NCBI GenBank assembly: GCA_041689995.1
Contig: JBDNFD010000070.1
Coordinates: 1 to 64,000, forward strand
Length of the DNA: 64,000 nucleotides
Direction of reading: 5' to 3'
Source of the DNA: DASSWG01 sp041689995
Lineage (GTDB): Bacteria; Bacteroidota; Bacteroidia; Flavobacteriales; Flavobacteriaceae
Shown here: one piece after another, positions 18,940 through 27,188 of the stretch
Numbering within the stretch: position 1 is the stretch's first letter
Layout: each line of letters begins with the position of its first letter
Translations under genes and position numbers: made by a program
Notes under the pieces: generated by a model
Seen by the model: only the letters and a program-made list of their open reading frames with translations
What the model was told of the DNA's origin: nothing
Database searches by the model: none

Positions 18940-19033
18940 TTGGTGCTTCTTTGATTTTTGTTGTTTCCAGGGAAACTTATTTCTTATTTACTTTTGGGGA
19001 ACAGAAGATTTTCATCTCCTCTATTTCAACAAT

Positions 19034-20152
19034 TTATTGGAAAACAGGTTTCACCGAATTGGCTATACTGTCAAAAACCACCATTTGTGGCTTGACAGGT
19101 GTGTCGCCACGTAATTTTCCGGTACCTTGTGCCACGATTTTGTCGCCAGCTTTTATTCCGCTTTTGACAACTATCAGATTTTGAATACGATCTTTAACAC
19201 CAATAACTGCAGGTACTGCCAAGGTATCGCCTTGAATTTTATATACATAAACTTTTCCTTGACGTTCATAGGTGGATTGTTCTGGCACCACCGGAACCGC
19301 TTCATATTTCTTGGGAATTAAAATCCGCGCGCTGCTCCCATTTGCCAATAAATGGTTTTGATTTGGAAAAACCGCACGAAAACTTACCGTTCCTGTCGAA
19401 GGATCTACTTGTCCGGTAACGGTAACTATTTCCCCTTCAGCAGTGTATAGTTCATTATTGGCCAGCCGCAATTTCACCGGTGGAAAATTTTTGATTTTTC
19501 CTTGAAGACCTTCCCCTTTGGCATTCATTAGAAAGTTCAAATAATCGGCCTCGTTCATTGCAAAATAGGCATAAATCTCGTCAGTTTTGGAAACGGTGGT
19601 CAATGGCAGCGGATTCGTGGGGCTCACCAATGAACCTTTCCGATATGGGATGGAGCCAACGAATCCGTCGATGGGACTTTTAATGGAGGCATATCCGATA
19701 TTGGCCACGATGCTGTTATAGTTTGCTTTTGCCTGCGCCAATTCTGCTTTGGCTGTTTGCAATTGCACGTCACTAATTATGTTTTGCTCCACCAAAGGTT
19801 TAAGTTGATCCACACCTACCTGTGCTGCGTTCACATTAGCCTTTGCTGCATTTGCATCTTGGGAAAGTGACTGGGTTTCTAAGCGGAACAACAGTTGGCC
19901 TTTGCTCACTTTTTCCCCTTCATCCACCAAAACATCTGTAATATATCCGCCGACTTTTGCGCGCACATCGCTGTTCACTATTCCCTGGATACTAACGGGA
20001 TAGGACGAAAATCCTGTAACGGTTTTAGTGGGGATTTCCACAACGGGCAAAGTCATAGGACCGTGATTTTTTGGAGCCGCTTGTTGGTCTTCTCCACAAG
20101 AAACGAAGAACAGAGCTATGGAAATGGATATTATAAAAGTTGCTTTTCTCAT
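19034..20152 (-). CDS. RND efflux periplasmic adaptor (membrane fusion protein)
   Basis: The 372-residue protein opens with a lipoprotein signal (lipobox VSC, residues ~17-19). A biotinyl-lipoyl half motif VRAKVGGYITDVLVDEGEKV comes before an alpha-helical hairpin (residues ~95-150). The second lipoyl half YASIKSPIDGFVGSIPYRKG follows, and then beta-barrel and membrane-proximal domains. It couples the inner-membrane RND pump to the outer-membrane duct. It lies 16 nt after the regulator gene and 94 nt before the pump gene. Confidence 0.95.
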   Translation of the reverse strand: MRKATFIISISIALFFVSCGEDQQAAPKNHGPMTLPVVEIPTKTVTGFSSYPVSIQGIVNSDVRAKVGGYITDVLVDEGEKVSKGQLLFRLETQSLSQDANAAKANVNAAQVGVDQLKPLVEQNIISDVQLQTAKAELAQAKANYNSIVANIGYASIKSPIDGFVGSIPYRKGSLVSPTNPLPLTTVSKTDEIYAYFAMNEADYLNFLMNAKGEGLQGKIKNFPPVKLRLANNELYTAEGEIVTVTGQVDPSTGTVSFRAVFPNQNHLLANGSSARILIPKKYEAVPVVPEQSTYERQGKVYVYKIQGDTLAVPAVIGVKDRIQNLIVVKSGIKAGDKIVAQGTGKLRGDTPVKPQMVVFDSIANSVKPVFQ

Positions 20153-20168
20153 TATTTTGACGTTGCGA

Positions 20169-20669
20169 TTATTGGTTTTTTTCGTTTAGGTTTACTTTTA
20201 GCTTGGAGAAAACCTCGATGGCTTCATCCAAAAATGTCAGAAAATTGTAATGGAATTTTAATTCACATTGTTTTTCCGGCTGGTCTTTATAAACTTCGTT
20301 CACATTGGTTTTGTAATCGATCAGTTTTTTGTGAACAGCTTTGTCTGTTTCCCACTTTGCCAGTTTTTCCTCAATAAATTGAAGCAAGCGATTGGGTGTG
20401 ATGATAAAATATCGCTTCCGATCACCGGGACGAGTGATGTAATCGATCATTCCGTTCGAAGTCAATGTATTGAGATGGGCGGAAACTGTGCTTTTACTGG
20501 CTTCCAAGTCGGTAACTAGCTGGTCGAAGGTCGTTCCTTCTTTACAAGTTAAAATTAGCGTGGCCAAAATTCTTGCCGCCACAGGTGCCAACTGATCTTC
20601 CTTTTCCATATATACGCCAAGTTGTTCGACTAATTTCCTTTTTTCAACTTCAAGTTCTTCTACCGTCAT
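20169..20669 (-). CDS. GbsR/MarR-type transcriptional regulator of the efflux operon
   Basis: The 166-residue protein contains a winged helix-turn-helix: PVAARILATLILTCKEGTTF, then DQLVTDLEASKSTVSAHLNTL and the wing GRKRYFI-like segment RPGDRKRYFIITP. This is the GbsR subgroup seen at the head of many Bacteroidota RND operons. The C-terminal helices would dimerise. It is the first gene of the four-gene operon, and a perfect palindrome overlaps its predicted promoter, so autorepression with relief by a pump substrate is the likely mode of control. Confidence 0.92.
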   Translation of the reverse strand: MTVEELEVEKRKLVEQLGVYMEKEDQLAPVAARILATLILTCKEGTTFDQLVTDLEASKSTVSAHLNTLTSNGMIDYITRPGDRKRYFIITPNRLLQFIEEKLAKWETDKAVHKKLIDYKTNVNEVYKDQPEKQCELKFHYNFLTFLDEAIEVFSKLKVNLNEKNQ

Positions 20670-20693
20670 TTTCGATTACCATTTTTAAGATGG

Positions 20694-20726
20694 CAAAAAT
20701 ACGATTAGTTCGGGAATAACCGAACT
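20694..20726 (-). promoter_or_regulatory. Promoter and candidate operator of the efflux operon
   Basis: On the minus strand a TATTTTTG box (20701-20694) fits the Bacteroidota -7 consensus TAnnTTTG, 25 bp before the regulator ATG. Immediately upstream AGTTCGG-GAATAA-CCGAACT (20707-20726) is a perfect 7-bp inverted repeat covering the -33 region. A repressor bound there would block polymerase. Assignment to the adjacent GbsR protein is inference from position. Confidence 0.65.
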
Positions 20727-20763
20727 ATACGAAGTTAAAAAAATGTTAAGATACTTTAAAAAA

Positions 20764-21834
20764 TTATTTCGGGTCGAACATTGCGATTTTGAGATGGCCT
20801 TGGTCGTCCATCGTAGCACGAAACATACCTGGCGTGTTGAATTCAGCGACCATATTTCCATTGGAATCCATGCCGATAAGTCCGCCCCCACCTTCACTCG
20901 GAAGTTTTTCGTGAATGACAATTCTGGCAGCTTCCTGCAGGCTTTTCCCGCCATATTCCATTAGAGCCGATACATCGTAAGCCGCAACTCCCCTGATGAA
21001 ATATTCGCCCCAACCTGTACAGGAAATTGCGCAAGTTTCATTATTGGCATAAGTTCCCGCTCCAATAATGGGCGAATCGCCAATGCGGTTCCAACGTTTG
21101 TTGGTCATTCCACCGGTGGAAGTACCAGCAGCTAAATTTCCTTGTTTGTCCAATGCAACGCAACCGACGGTCCCAAATTTGGAATCTTGGATATATTCGT
21201 TATAAAAAGCAGTTTCTTTTGTGGTTTTTTTCTTTTGTTCTGCTGCTTTTGCCCGTAGCAGCGCATCATAACTTTTTTGTGTTCTGAAATAAGAGGGATC
21301 AACGATTTCCACGCCTTGCTGTGCCGCAAATTTTTCGGCACCTTTCCCGTAAAGTAAAACATGTTGGGAATTTGCCATGACCTCGAACGCAAGATCAATT
21401 GGGTTTTTCACGATGGTAACGCCAGCAACCGCACCGGCTTTCAGTGTTTTTCCATCCATAATGGAAGCGTCCAATTGATTGGTTTCATCATGAGCGAAAA
21501 CCGCTCCTTTTCCCGAATTGAAAAGGGGGGAATCTTCCATTATTTTAATCGTTTGGCGCACGGCTTCTACCGAAGTTCCGCCATTTGCCAAAATTTCATG
21601 ACCTGTACGGATTGCTTCTTCCAATTTTTTCCTATAAGCATTTTGAACAGAATCTGGCATGTTTTTTTCACGAATGGAACCAGCTCCACCATGGATCACA
21701 ATTCCGAATGAATTTTTTTGCGCTTGTGGCACAAATGCTTCTATCGGCAGATTTTCTTCTGAAACAGGTTCGGCTTTTTCGTGGCAGGCCGAAAACAAAA
21801 CCAACAGGAAAAGAAAGTAAATTAATTTCTTCAT
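20764..21834 (-). CDS. Isoaspartyl peptidase/L-asparaginase (Ntn hydrolase), lipoprotein
   Basis: The start is at the ATG at 21834 (356 residues), because MKKLIYFLFLLVLFSAC is a clean lipoprotein signal; the ORF extension would overlap the glycosyltransferase gene. Family signatures are FGIVIHGGAGS near the N-terminus and the autocleavage site KFGTVGCVALD, where Thr becomes the N-terminal nucleophile. TSTGGMTNKRWNRIGDSP and the GAGTYANN segment complete the pattern of plant-type asparaginases. It hydrolyses isoaspartyl dipeptides or asparagine, here in the periplasm. It lies 23 nt after the glycosyltransferase stop on the same strand. Confidence 0.94.
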   Translation of the reverse strand: MKKLIYFLFLLVLFSACHEKAEPVSEENLPIEAFVPQAQKNSFGIVIHGGAGSIREKNMPDSVQNAYRKKLEEAIRTGHEILANGGTSVEAVRQTIKIMEDSPLFNSGKGAVFAHDETNQLDASIMDGKTLKAGAVAGVTIVKNPIDLAFEVMANSQHVLLYGKGAEKFAAQQGVEIVDPSYFRTQKSYDALLRAKAAEQKKKTTKETAFYNEYIQDSKFGTVGCVALDKQGNLAAGTSTGGMTNKRWNRIGDSPIIGAGTYANNETCAISCTGWGEYFIRGVAAYDVSALMEYGGKSLQEAARIVIHEKLPSEGGGGLIGMDSNGNMVAEFNTPGMFRATMDDQGHLKIAMFDPK

Positions 21835-21857
21835 CGGTTTATCTTTAAATGAATACT

Positions 21858-22907
21858 TCATTCTACTTGATTATTAAAAATTACATCCATTTTCTCTAAA
21901 ACTTTATTTGGTTCTATCGTTCGCATCACATTTTCGTAACCTGTAAAATCTTTGTTCCCATAAATGGAGGTTGGAAGGTACGGAAATTGCTTTAAATCGG
22001 GCAAAATTTGATTTTCAAGCGATTGCCCAAAAGGAGCAAAACCAGCAAAAGGATGCGTGGCGCCCCAGAGTGTGATGACGGGAATTTGAAAGATTGCCGC
22101 CAAATGTGCATTTCCGCTGTCCATGGAAATCATCAGGTCCAAACTAGCGATCAGGTTTAATTCTTCTTTAAAGCTCAATTTTTCAACTACGGAAATCACG
22201 TTTTGGTATTTGGACTCCAGATTGTTGCAAATTTCTTTTTCTTCTTTTCCCCCGCCGAATAACAGAATCTTATATTTTTCCGTTCCGTCCAATTTCGAGA
22301 TGACTTCTTCCATTAAATCCAGCGGGTACATTTTTGTGGAATATGCCGCAAATGGAGCTATTCCTATCCATTTAAAAGAATCTTTTTTCACCAGTTGAAG
22401 TACATGTTCCATTAAATGTGGCCTATCTATTTCTATTTTAGAGGACAAATAAATAGGAAACCCCAGCGCTTTAAAGACTTCTGCATATCGTTCATGCGTT
22501 GTTTTTAACCGATGAATCTTCTTTGGACCGAATTTTGTCAACTCCTTTTTTTCTTTTCTGCCTTTATCGATGGCGGCGCAAGGAATTCCAAAAAAGAAGA
22601 AGAAACCCCGCAATATTTTAGCCCGTAGCACATTGTGGAGATCGGCGACATAATTGAATTTCTTTGTTTTTAGTTCGAAAGCCAGTTTCCACAATCCGAA
22701 AAAACCATTATAAGTATTTTTCACATCTGCACCAAAAACCGTAATCTGTGGATTTCCCTCAAAAAGTGGTGCAAAAGAAGCTTTGGTGAGCACGGTTATT
22801 TTCAGTTCTGGTAAAGCTTTTGTCAACCGTTCCAGCACTGGAACCGTCATGGCCACATCGCCCATGGCCGAAAACCGGATTACCAAAAGGTGAGCGGGTT
22901 TGTGCAT
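21858..22907 (-). CDS. Glycosyltransferase family 9 (heptosyltransferase-like)
   Basis: The 349-residue protein has a GT-B fold with the N-terminal LLVIRFSAMGDVAMTVPVLE. The C-terminal nucleotide-sugar region contains LMISMDSGNAHLAAIF and TLWGATHPFAGFAP, typical of family 9 enzymes that add heptose or a related sugar to lipopolysaccharide core. The acceptor cannot be read from the sequence. It follows a DUF4254 gene, a pairing frequently seen in Flavobacteriia, and precedes the asparaginase gene. Confidence 0.93.
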   Translation of the reverse strand: MHKPAHLLVIRFSAMGDVAMTVPVLERLTKALPELKITVLTKASFAPLFEGNPQITVFGADVKNTYNGFFGLWKLAFELKTKKFNYVADLHNVLRAKILRGFFFFFGIPCAAIDKGRKEKKELTKFGPKKIHRLKTTHERYAEVFKALGFPIYLSSKIEIDRPHLMEHVLQLVKKDSFKWIGIAPFAAYSTKMYPLDLMEEVISKLDGTEKYKILLFGGGKEEKEICNNLESKYQNVISVVEKLSFKEELNLIASLDLMISMDSGNAHLAAIFQIPVITLWGATHPFAGFAPFGQSLENQILPDLKQFPYLPTSIYGNKDFTGYENVMRTIEPNKVLEKMDVIFNNQVE

Positions 22908-22998
22908 ATTTTTGGTATATTGAAAATTCGATCTTTCCCAACAGATTACGCCGATTTCAAAGCCGTCGCTTATAACTAATTTAGTCGATTTTTAGAAG

Positions 22999-23607
22999 CT
23001 ATTTCGATTTCCGCAAAACCGGGTTCAATTCGTCGTCATTGTACATTTTCATTTGTTTATATACTTTCATGTACTTATCGCCACGGTCGATATCATCCAA
23101 AAGTTGATCGATGGCCATGCTTAAATCCACGCGTTGTTGTAGCAGGGTTTCCAGCTTTGTTTGGCAGTTTGAGCGATGCGATTCGGAAGCTTCTTCGCGG
23201 TTGGCCTCTTCGTTCATATGGTAAACTTTCAAAGCCAAAATGGACAAACGATCCACGCCCCACGCCGGACTTTCGGTGTTGATGGTGGCATTTTCTTTCG
23301 GCGTTACATTTTGAAAGCTTTGCAAAAAATAACTGTCGATATATTCCACCATGTCGGTACGATCTTGGTTGGAAGCATCAATTTTGCGCTTTAAAGCCAA
23401 TGCAGAAACCGGATCGATTTCCGGGTCGCGGATGATATCTTCATAATGCCATTGGACGGTGTCGATCCAGCATTTTCGGTATAACAAATGGTTCAATAAA
23501 TCTTCCTTTTCGTCATACGGATTTTTAAACTCTTGGTTCACGCTATCCCGTTTGTGGTATTTTTCAATGGCTTCCTGAAAAATATGGTTTGCTTTATCTG
23601 AAAACAT
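22999..23607 (-). CDS. DUF4254 family protein
   Basis: The 202-residue, largely helical protein matches DUF4254: HKRDSVNQEFKNPYDEKEDL, LYRKCWIDTVQWHYEDIIRD, RKIDASNQDRTDMVEYID and WGVDRLSILALKVYHM. There is no signal peptide, so it is cytoplasmic. Its function is unknown. Its stable neighbourhood with a family 9 glycosyltransferase suggests a role in envelope polysaccharide or LPS core assembly, but this is context only. Confidence 0.9.
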   Translation of the reverse strand: MFSDKANHIFQEAIEKYHKRDSVNQEFKNPYDEKEDLLNHLLYRKCWIDTVQWHYEDIIRDPEIDPVSALALKRKIDASNQDRTDMVEYIDSYFLQSFQNVTPKENATINTESPAWGVDRLSILALKVYHMNEEANREEASESHRSNCQTKLETLLQQRVDLSMAIDQLLDDIDRGDKYMKVYKQMKMYNDDELNPVLRKSK

Positions 23608-23700
23608 AGTTCTTTCAATTAGATGTAAGTTGCGATGTAAATATAATTATTTAAGCTTATAAAAACACTGCGGATTTTAACATAGCTAATAATCAGTTGG

Positions 23701-24711
23701 TTATTTCTCTTTCTTCGACTTTTTCAAAATATGTAAAAATTCCGTAGTGTTACTTGCGATATGATTTCTATTTTCGGTTTTGTCAGCCTTAAAACGCTGA
23801 TATTCTTTTGTCTCCAAATGATAATCTCCATATTTGGACATAATTCCCCTGATTGTTTCCGGTGACATTAAGCCTTCATTATTATAACTTAAAAAAATAT
23901 ATCGGAACCGGGCGGATTTTATCAGATTTTCAAATTCGGTTTCCACCTTTCCTTTTTGGCAATAGGCCGATCTGTAATATTCCCGCAACCCCGTTTTCCC
24001 TTTTGGTTGAAAATCATCGTATTTGGCGATGGTGTTCAATAAATGATAATTCGCCCCATATTGGCGCGCGTTGTAAGGTGGATCCAAATACAAAATATTA
24101 CCCGAAATCTTTCTGATTAAAGAATTGGCGTCTTCCCGATAAACTTCATGACTATTTTCAGTTTCCGCAAAAAATGCAGGTCGAATCGCAAGGGTTTTCC
24201 CCGCGGTAGCTTTGATATTTTTTAAAAATGCGCCGTAAACCGAGGCTGTGTTCGCCACTTTATCCGCACTTTCCAAAAGGGAAGCCAACAGGAAAAAATA
24301 GAGATTTTCGTTTATTTTTCCTTCCTTTTTCCAGCTTTCAATTTCCTGCCGCGCCGCATCAATTTTTTGTCCGTTTTTTTCGTTGAAATACAAGCGTTCC
24401 GCTTCACCGTTTTCAGAAAATTGATTGAAAATCATTCCTTTTTTTCCTTTTAGTTCGTTCAGTTGCTCCAAAAATAGTTGGTATTCCAACCGCCGGTGGT
24501 TTCCGATATAATTTTTCTGCAATACATAACTGTAGTATTCCACATCATTGGCGATCACCTTTTTCACAATGGGTTTGAAGTTGCGGCCCACAATGCCAGT
24601 TCCCGCAAAAAGATCGCAAAAAACGAGCTGGTCCAAAGGCGCGGAAACCGTCTGGGAAACCACCTGTTTAATCCAGGTGGAAAGTTTGTTTTTGGAGCCG
24701 ATATAGTTCAT
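23701..24711 (-). CDS. D12-class N6-adenine DNA methyltransferase
   Basis: The 336-residue protein carries the D12/Dam-like motif order: an N-terminal motif X MNYIGSKNKLSTWI, motif I FCDLFAGTGIVGRNF, and catalytic motif IV in ILYLDPPYNARQYG (DPPY). The region between them would be the target recognition domain. It transfers methyl from SAM to adenine in a short, unknown target. The gene overlaps its upstream neighbour by an ATGA, and that neighbour has a PD-(D/E)XK-like signature, so together they look like a type II restriction-modification pair. Confidence 0.93.
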   Translation of the reverse strand: MNYIGSKNKLSTWIKQVVSQTVSAPLDQLVFCDLFAGTGIVGRNFKPIVKKVIANDVEYYSYVLQKNYIGNHRRLEYQLFLEQLNELKGKKGMIFNQFSENGEAERLYFNEKNGQKIDAARQEIESWKKEGKINENLYFFLLASLLESADKVANTASVYGAFLKNIKATAGKTLAIRPAFFAETENSHEVYREDANSLIRKISGNILYLDPPYNARQYGANYHLLNTIAKYDDFQPKGKTGLREYYRSAYCQKGKVETEFENLIKSARFRYIFLSYNNEGLMSPETIRGIMSKYGDYHLETKEYQRFKADKTENRNHIASNTTEFLHILKKSKKEK

Positions 24712-25346
24712 TTAATTGCCCAAATTATGCCTGAAACTGCTTTGTTGGTAGGGAATTCCAAGGTTCTTAATTTTGAAGCCTCAAAGGTAGCCACATAATT
24801 CAAAATTATGGATTTTAACCAAGTGATTTCCGACTTCAATTTCCAGTGCTCGCCATCTTGGGCATGAACGATGAGGAAAAGTCGATTTTCTAAATGTTTT
24901 CTGCTTTGTTGACTTTGATTTTTGTACAGCCAATAGAGCAATTCTTCTTCATGGTTTTGCGCGTAGAGAATTGTTTGTCGGAATCCTTTGGGGAAAACGG
25001 AGGTTTTATGATCGAAATTTATCCCAAACAAATTGAAATCGACCAAGCGATCTTTTTGGTTCAAGGCCGGTTCGATTCCGTCTATTTCAGTAAAAATACG
25101 CTCCACGGCCATGGCGCTCCAGAAATTGTACCAGCGATTTGCCGCATATTGAAAAAATTCCCTTTTCTTGAAATGCTCGGTTTCTACTTTGTGTTTTACT
25201 ATTTCAATCAATTCTTCCCAAGTCGCTGTTTCATAGATAAAACGCGTGTGCCGATCCCAAATATCGTTCTGTTTTTTGCCCCAACTATAGGAATATTTAC
25301 AGCGGTACTGCAATTGGGTTTCAATATTTTCGAGAGAAAACTGCAC
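24708..25346 (-). CDS. Predicted PD-(D/E)XK restriction endonuclease, partner of the methyltransferase
   Basis: This 212-residue protein is not one I recognise by name. It shows a nuclease-like pattern: a helix with E82 (AMAVERIF), then LVDFNLFGINFDHKTSV with D103, D112 and K114 spaced as in D-x8-D-x-K, followed by a strand LFLIVHA. This matches the catalytic core order of PD-(D/E)XK enzymes. It is the first gene of a two-gene unit, and its stop overlaps the methyltransferase start (ATGA, 24708-24711), ensuring co-expression. The nuclease assignment is inference from motif and context. An alternative is a non-catalytic accessory protein. Confidence 0.65.
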   Translation of the reverse strand: MQFSLENIETQLQYRCKYSYSWGKKQNDIWDRHTRFIYETATWEELIEIVKHKVETEHFKKREFFQYAANRWYNFWSAMAVERIFTEIDGIEPALNQKDRLVDFNLFGINFDHKTSVFPKGFRQTILYAQNHEEELLYWLYKNQSQQSRKHLENRLFLIVHAQDGEHWKLKSEITWLKSIILNYVATFEASKLRTLEFPTNKAVSGIIWAIK

Positions 25347-25419
25347 GATTAAACTGACTGATCAATAATTCGGCTTACAAATTATGCTTTTTTTAATTAA
25401 TATTAAACCAGAAATTCCT

Positions 25420-25433
25420 AATTCGGCCGAATT
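25420..25433. promoter_or_regulatory. 14-bp palindrome between restriction and toxin-antitoxin genes
   Basis: AATTCGGCCGAATT is a perfect 14-bp palindrome 74 bp upstream of the endonuclease start. It could be an operator for the restriction unit or the toxin-antitoxin pair, or chance. Confidence 0.25.
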
Positions 25434-25594
25434 GCATAACAGAATTCAATTTCATATAAATCCAGCTTCATAAACAATTTGTCCTTTTTTCACAGGATTA
25501 CGATATCATTTAAACGTATAATTAGTTTGAAAACAACACGTGTATCAACAATAATTTCTTATTTTTGTTTTATAAATCCTTAAGTGATAAAGAA

Positions 25595-25846
25595 ATGAAT
25601 ACCAAACTCACTTTGACCATAGAACAAGAAATTATCAAAAAGGCTAAAGAATACGCTAAAGATAGAAACAGGAGTTTATCCAATATTATTGAAAATTATT
25701 TGAAGATTCTGACAAAAGAAGAAATATCCAAGAATTCAAACAAACTAAATCCAATCGTAAAATCTTTAAAGGGTTCTTTTAAAATGCCAAAAAATATGGA
25801 TTATAAAAAAGAACTTAGAAACCGATTAGAAGAAAAATACTCATAA
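25595..25846 (+). CDS. Antitoxin of a VapBC-type pair (DUF6364-like)
   Basis: The start is at the ATG at 25595 (83 residues), which begins MNTKLTLTIEQEIIKKAKEY, a ribbon-helix-helix-like fold with RSLSNIIENYLKIL as its second helix. The C-terminal part is charged and probably neutralises the toxin. The stop overlaps the toxin ATG by one base (TAATG), the usual arrangement for coupled translation. It resembles the DUF6364 antitoxins common in Bacteroidota. Confidence 0.85.
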   Translation: MNTKLTLTIEQEIIKKAKEYAKDRNRSLSNIIENYLKILTKEEISKNSNKLNPIVKSLKGSFKMPKNMDYKKELRNRLEEKYS

Positions 25847-26268
25847 TGGACAATGTTTTAATCGACACCGATGTACTATTGGATTTCTTTTTTGACCGTG
25901 CACCTTTTTCCAAATTTGCAACCGAAATTTTAAACCATTGCGAGGAGAAAAAAATAAACGGATTCGCCACTCCCGTTATAATCTGCAATGTTTATTATTT
26001 ATTACGAAAAGCAGCAAAACATCAACTGATAATAGAAAAAATAAAACAGCTTTTAAACCTAATAGAAATTATCGAAATGGATAAAGAAACTGTTTTAGAA
26101 GCTCTTAATTCAGAATTTAAAGATTTTGAAGATGCATTACAAAACTTTTCTGCCATTCAAAATGGAAAAATAAATATTATTCTGACCAGAAATATAAAAG
26201 ATTATAGGAAAAGTAATTTGGCAGTATTGACGCCAGAAACATATTTGAGAGGAAAAGCCAGTGTATAA
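25846..26268 (+). CDS. PIN-domain toxin (VapC-type ribonuclease)
   Basis: The 140-residue protein opens with LIDTDVLLDFFFDRAPFSKF, giving the first acidic residues of the PIN active site. Central acidic residues (FKDFEDALQNFSAI) and ILTRNIKDYRKSNLAVLTPE complete the fold. Such enzymes cleave tRNA or rRNA when the antitoxin is degraded. It is translated by TAATG overlap with the antitoxin. Full length with no lesions seen. Confidence 0.9.
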   Translation: MDNVLIDTDVLLDFFFDRAPFSKFATEILNHCEEKKINGFATPVIICNVYYLLRKAAKHQLIIEKIKQLLNLIEIIEMDKETVLEALNSEFKDFEDALQNFSAIQNGKINIILTRNIKDYRKSNLAVLTPETYLRGKASV

Positions 26269-26298
26269 TAATCTATATAAAAATAGTGGTTTTAATCC

Positions 26299-26329
26299 CT
26301 AAAAATGAAAAAACAAACATAAACTTAAA
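26299..26329. repeat. 31-bp direct repeat, copy 1, left of second VapBC pair
   Basis: The sequence beginning CTAAAAATGAAAAAACAAAC matches 27084-27114 at 30 of 31 positions in the same orientation. The two copies bracket the second VapBC module, about 90 bp before the antitoxin and 24 bp after the toxin stop. Confidence 0.65.
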
Positions 26330-26420
26330 TCCGGACAAGCACATCTTGCAAATGCGAAACCTGAAGGTTTAAATAGATTATTGAAGAATAATTTGGTATT
26401 TTTGAAGAAAGTAAAGAACT

Positions 26421-26657
26421 ATGGTTACAGATACTCAAATACGAAACCAACTTCTTAGAAGGATAAAAAGGATTCCTACCGATAAACTCAAGGAATTAAA
26501 TGACTTTGTTTCACAATTAGAAGAAGCCACCAACAGGAAGGATAAAATCCTCTCATTTGCTGGGGCTTGGGAACACATCGATAGCAGTTTGTTTATAGAA
26601 TTTACAGATAACCTGATTGCGAAAAGAGAGCGGAATAGAAGGAGAATAAATGGATAG
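26421..26657 (+). CDS. Antitoxin of the second VapBC pair
   Basis: The 78-residue protein begins MVTDTQIRNQLLRRIKRIPT, followed by an amphipathic helix KLKELNDFVSQLEE. It resembles the small antitoxins upstream of PIN toxins, in which the C-terminus (IDSSLFIEFTDNLIAKRERN) binds the toxin. Its end overlaps the toxin start by 8 nt. A TATTTTTG box at 26397-26404 is a plausible -7 element. The whole unit is bracketed by 31-bp direct repeats. Confidence 0.8.
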   Translation: MVTDTQIRNQLLRRIKRIPTDKLKELNDFVSQLEEATNRKDKILSFAGAWEHIDSSLFIEFTDNLIAKRERNRRRING

Positions 26658-27060
26658 AGCACTTATTGACACGGATATACTTTCCTATTACCTTAGAGGA
26701 TATCTTGCTGTAGTAGGGAATTTTGAGAAATATCTGAACCATTATGATATTCTTGAAATCAGCCTGATAACTTACTACGAAATTATAAGTGGATTATTGG
26801 CAAAAAACGCTTTTAAACAGTTGCATATATTTGAAATATTTATTTCGGACTGCATTATTGTTCCGCTAACCGAGAAATCAGCTGAAATTTCAGCCGAAAT
26901 ATACTCAACCCTCAGACAATCTGGAAATACAATTGATGATATTGACCTATTCATAGCAGGAATAGCCATTGAAAACGGAATGATCTTGGTAACAAATAAC
27001 GACAAACATTTTGGCAAAATTCCTGGACTGAAAACAGAAAACTGGAAAATTCAAAAATAA
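26650..27060 (+). CDS. PIN-domain toxin of the second VapBC pair
   Basis: The 136-residue protein shows the PIN pattern: ALIDTDILSYYLRG at the N-terminus, a middle acidic ITYYEIISGLL, then GNTIDDIDLFIAGIAIENG and the final LVTNNDKHFGKIPGL. These supply the four acidic residues for metal-dependent RNA cleavage. The start overlaps the antitoxin gene by 8 nt. It ends 128 bp before the convergent sufD stop. Confidence 0.9.
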   Translation: MDRALIDTDILSYYLRGYLAVVGNFEKYLNHYDILEISLITYYEIISGLLAKNAFKQLHIFEIFISDCIIVPLTEKSAEISAEIYSTLRQSGNTIDDIDLFIAGIAIENGMILVTNNDKHFGKIPGLKTENWKIQK

Positions 27061-27083
27061 AATATGGACTGGAAAAGTCATCT

Positions 27084-27114
27084 CTAAAAATGACAAAACA
27101 AACATAAACTTAAA
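27084..27114. repeat. 31-bp direct repeat, copy 2, right of second VapBC pair
   Basis: Same orientation as 26299-26329 with one mismatch (A to C at the eleventh base). It lies between the toxin stop and the end of sufD. Flanking direct repeats suggest that the module was inserted by, or could be lost through, recombination between the copies. Confidence 0.65.
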
Positions 27115-27188
27115 GTTCAGTAAAAATCTGAAAAGTCAGTTCGTAAAAACCACTTCCTCAGCATAAAATAAAGAAAAATCAAAAATTC

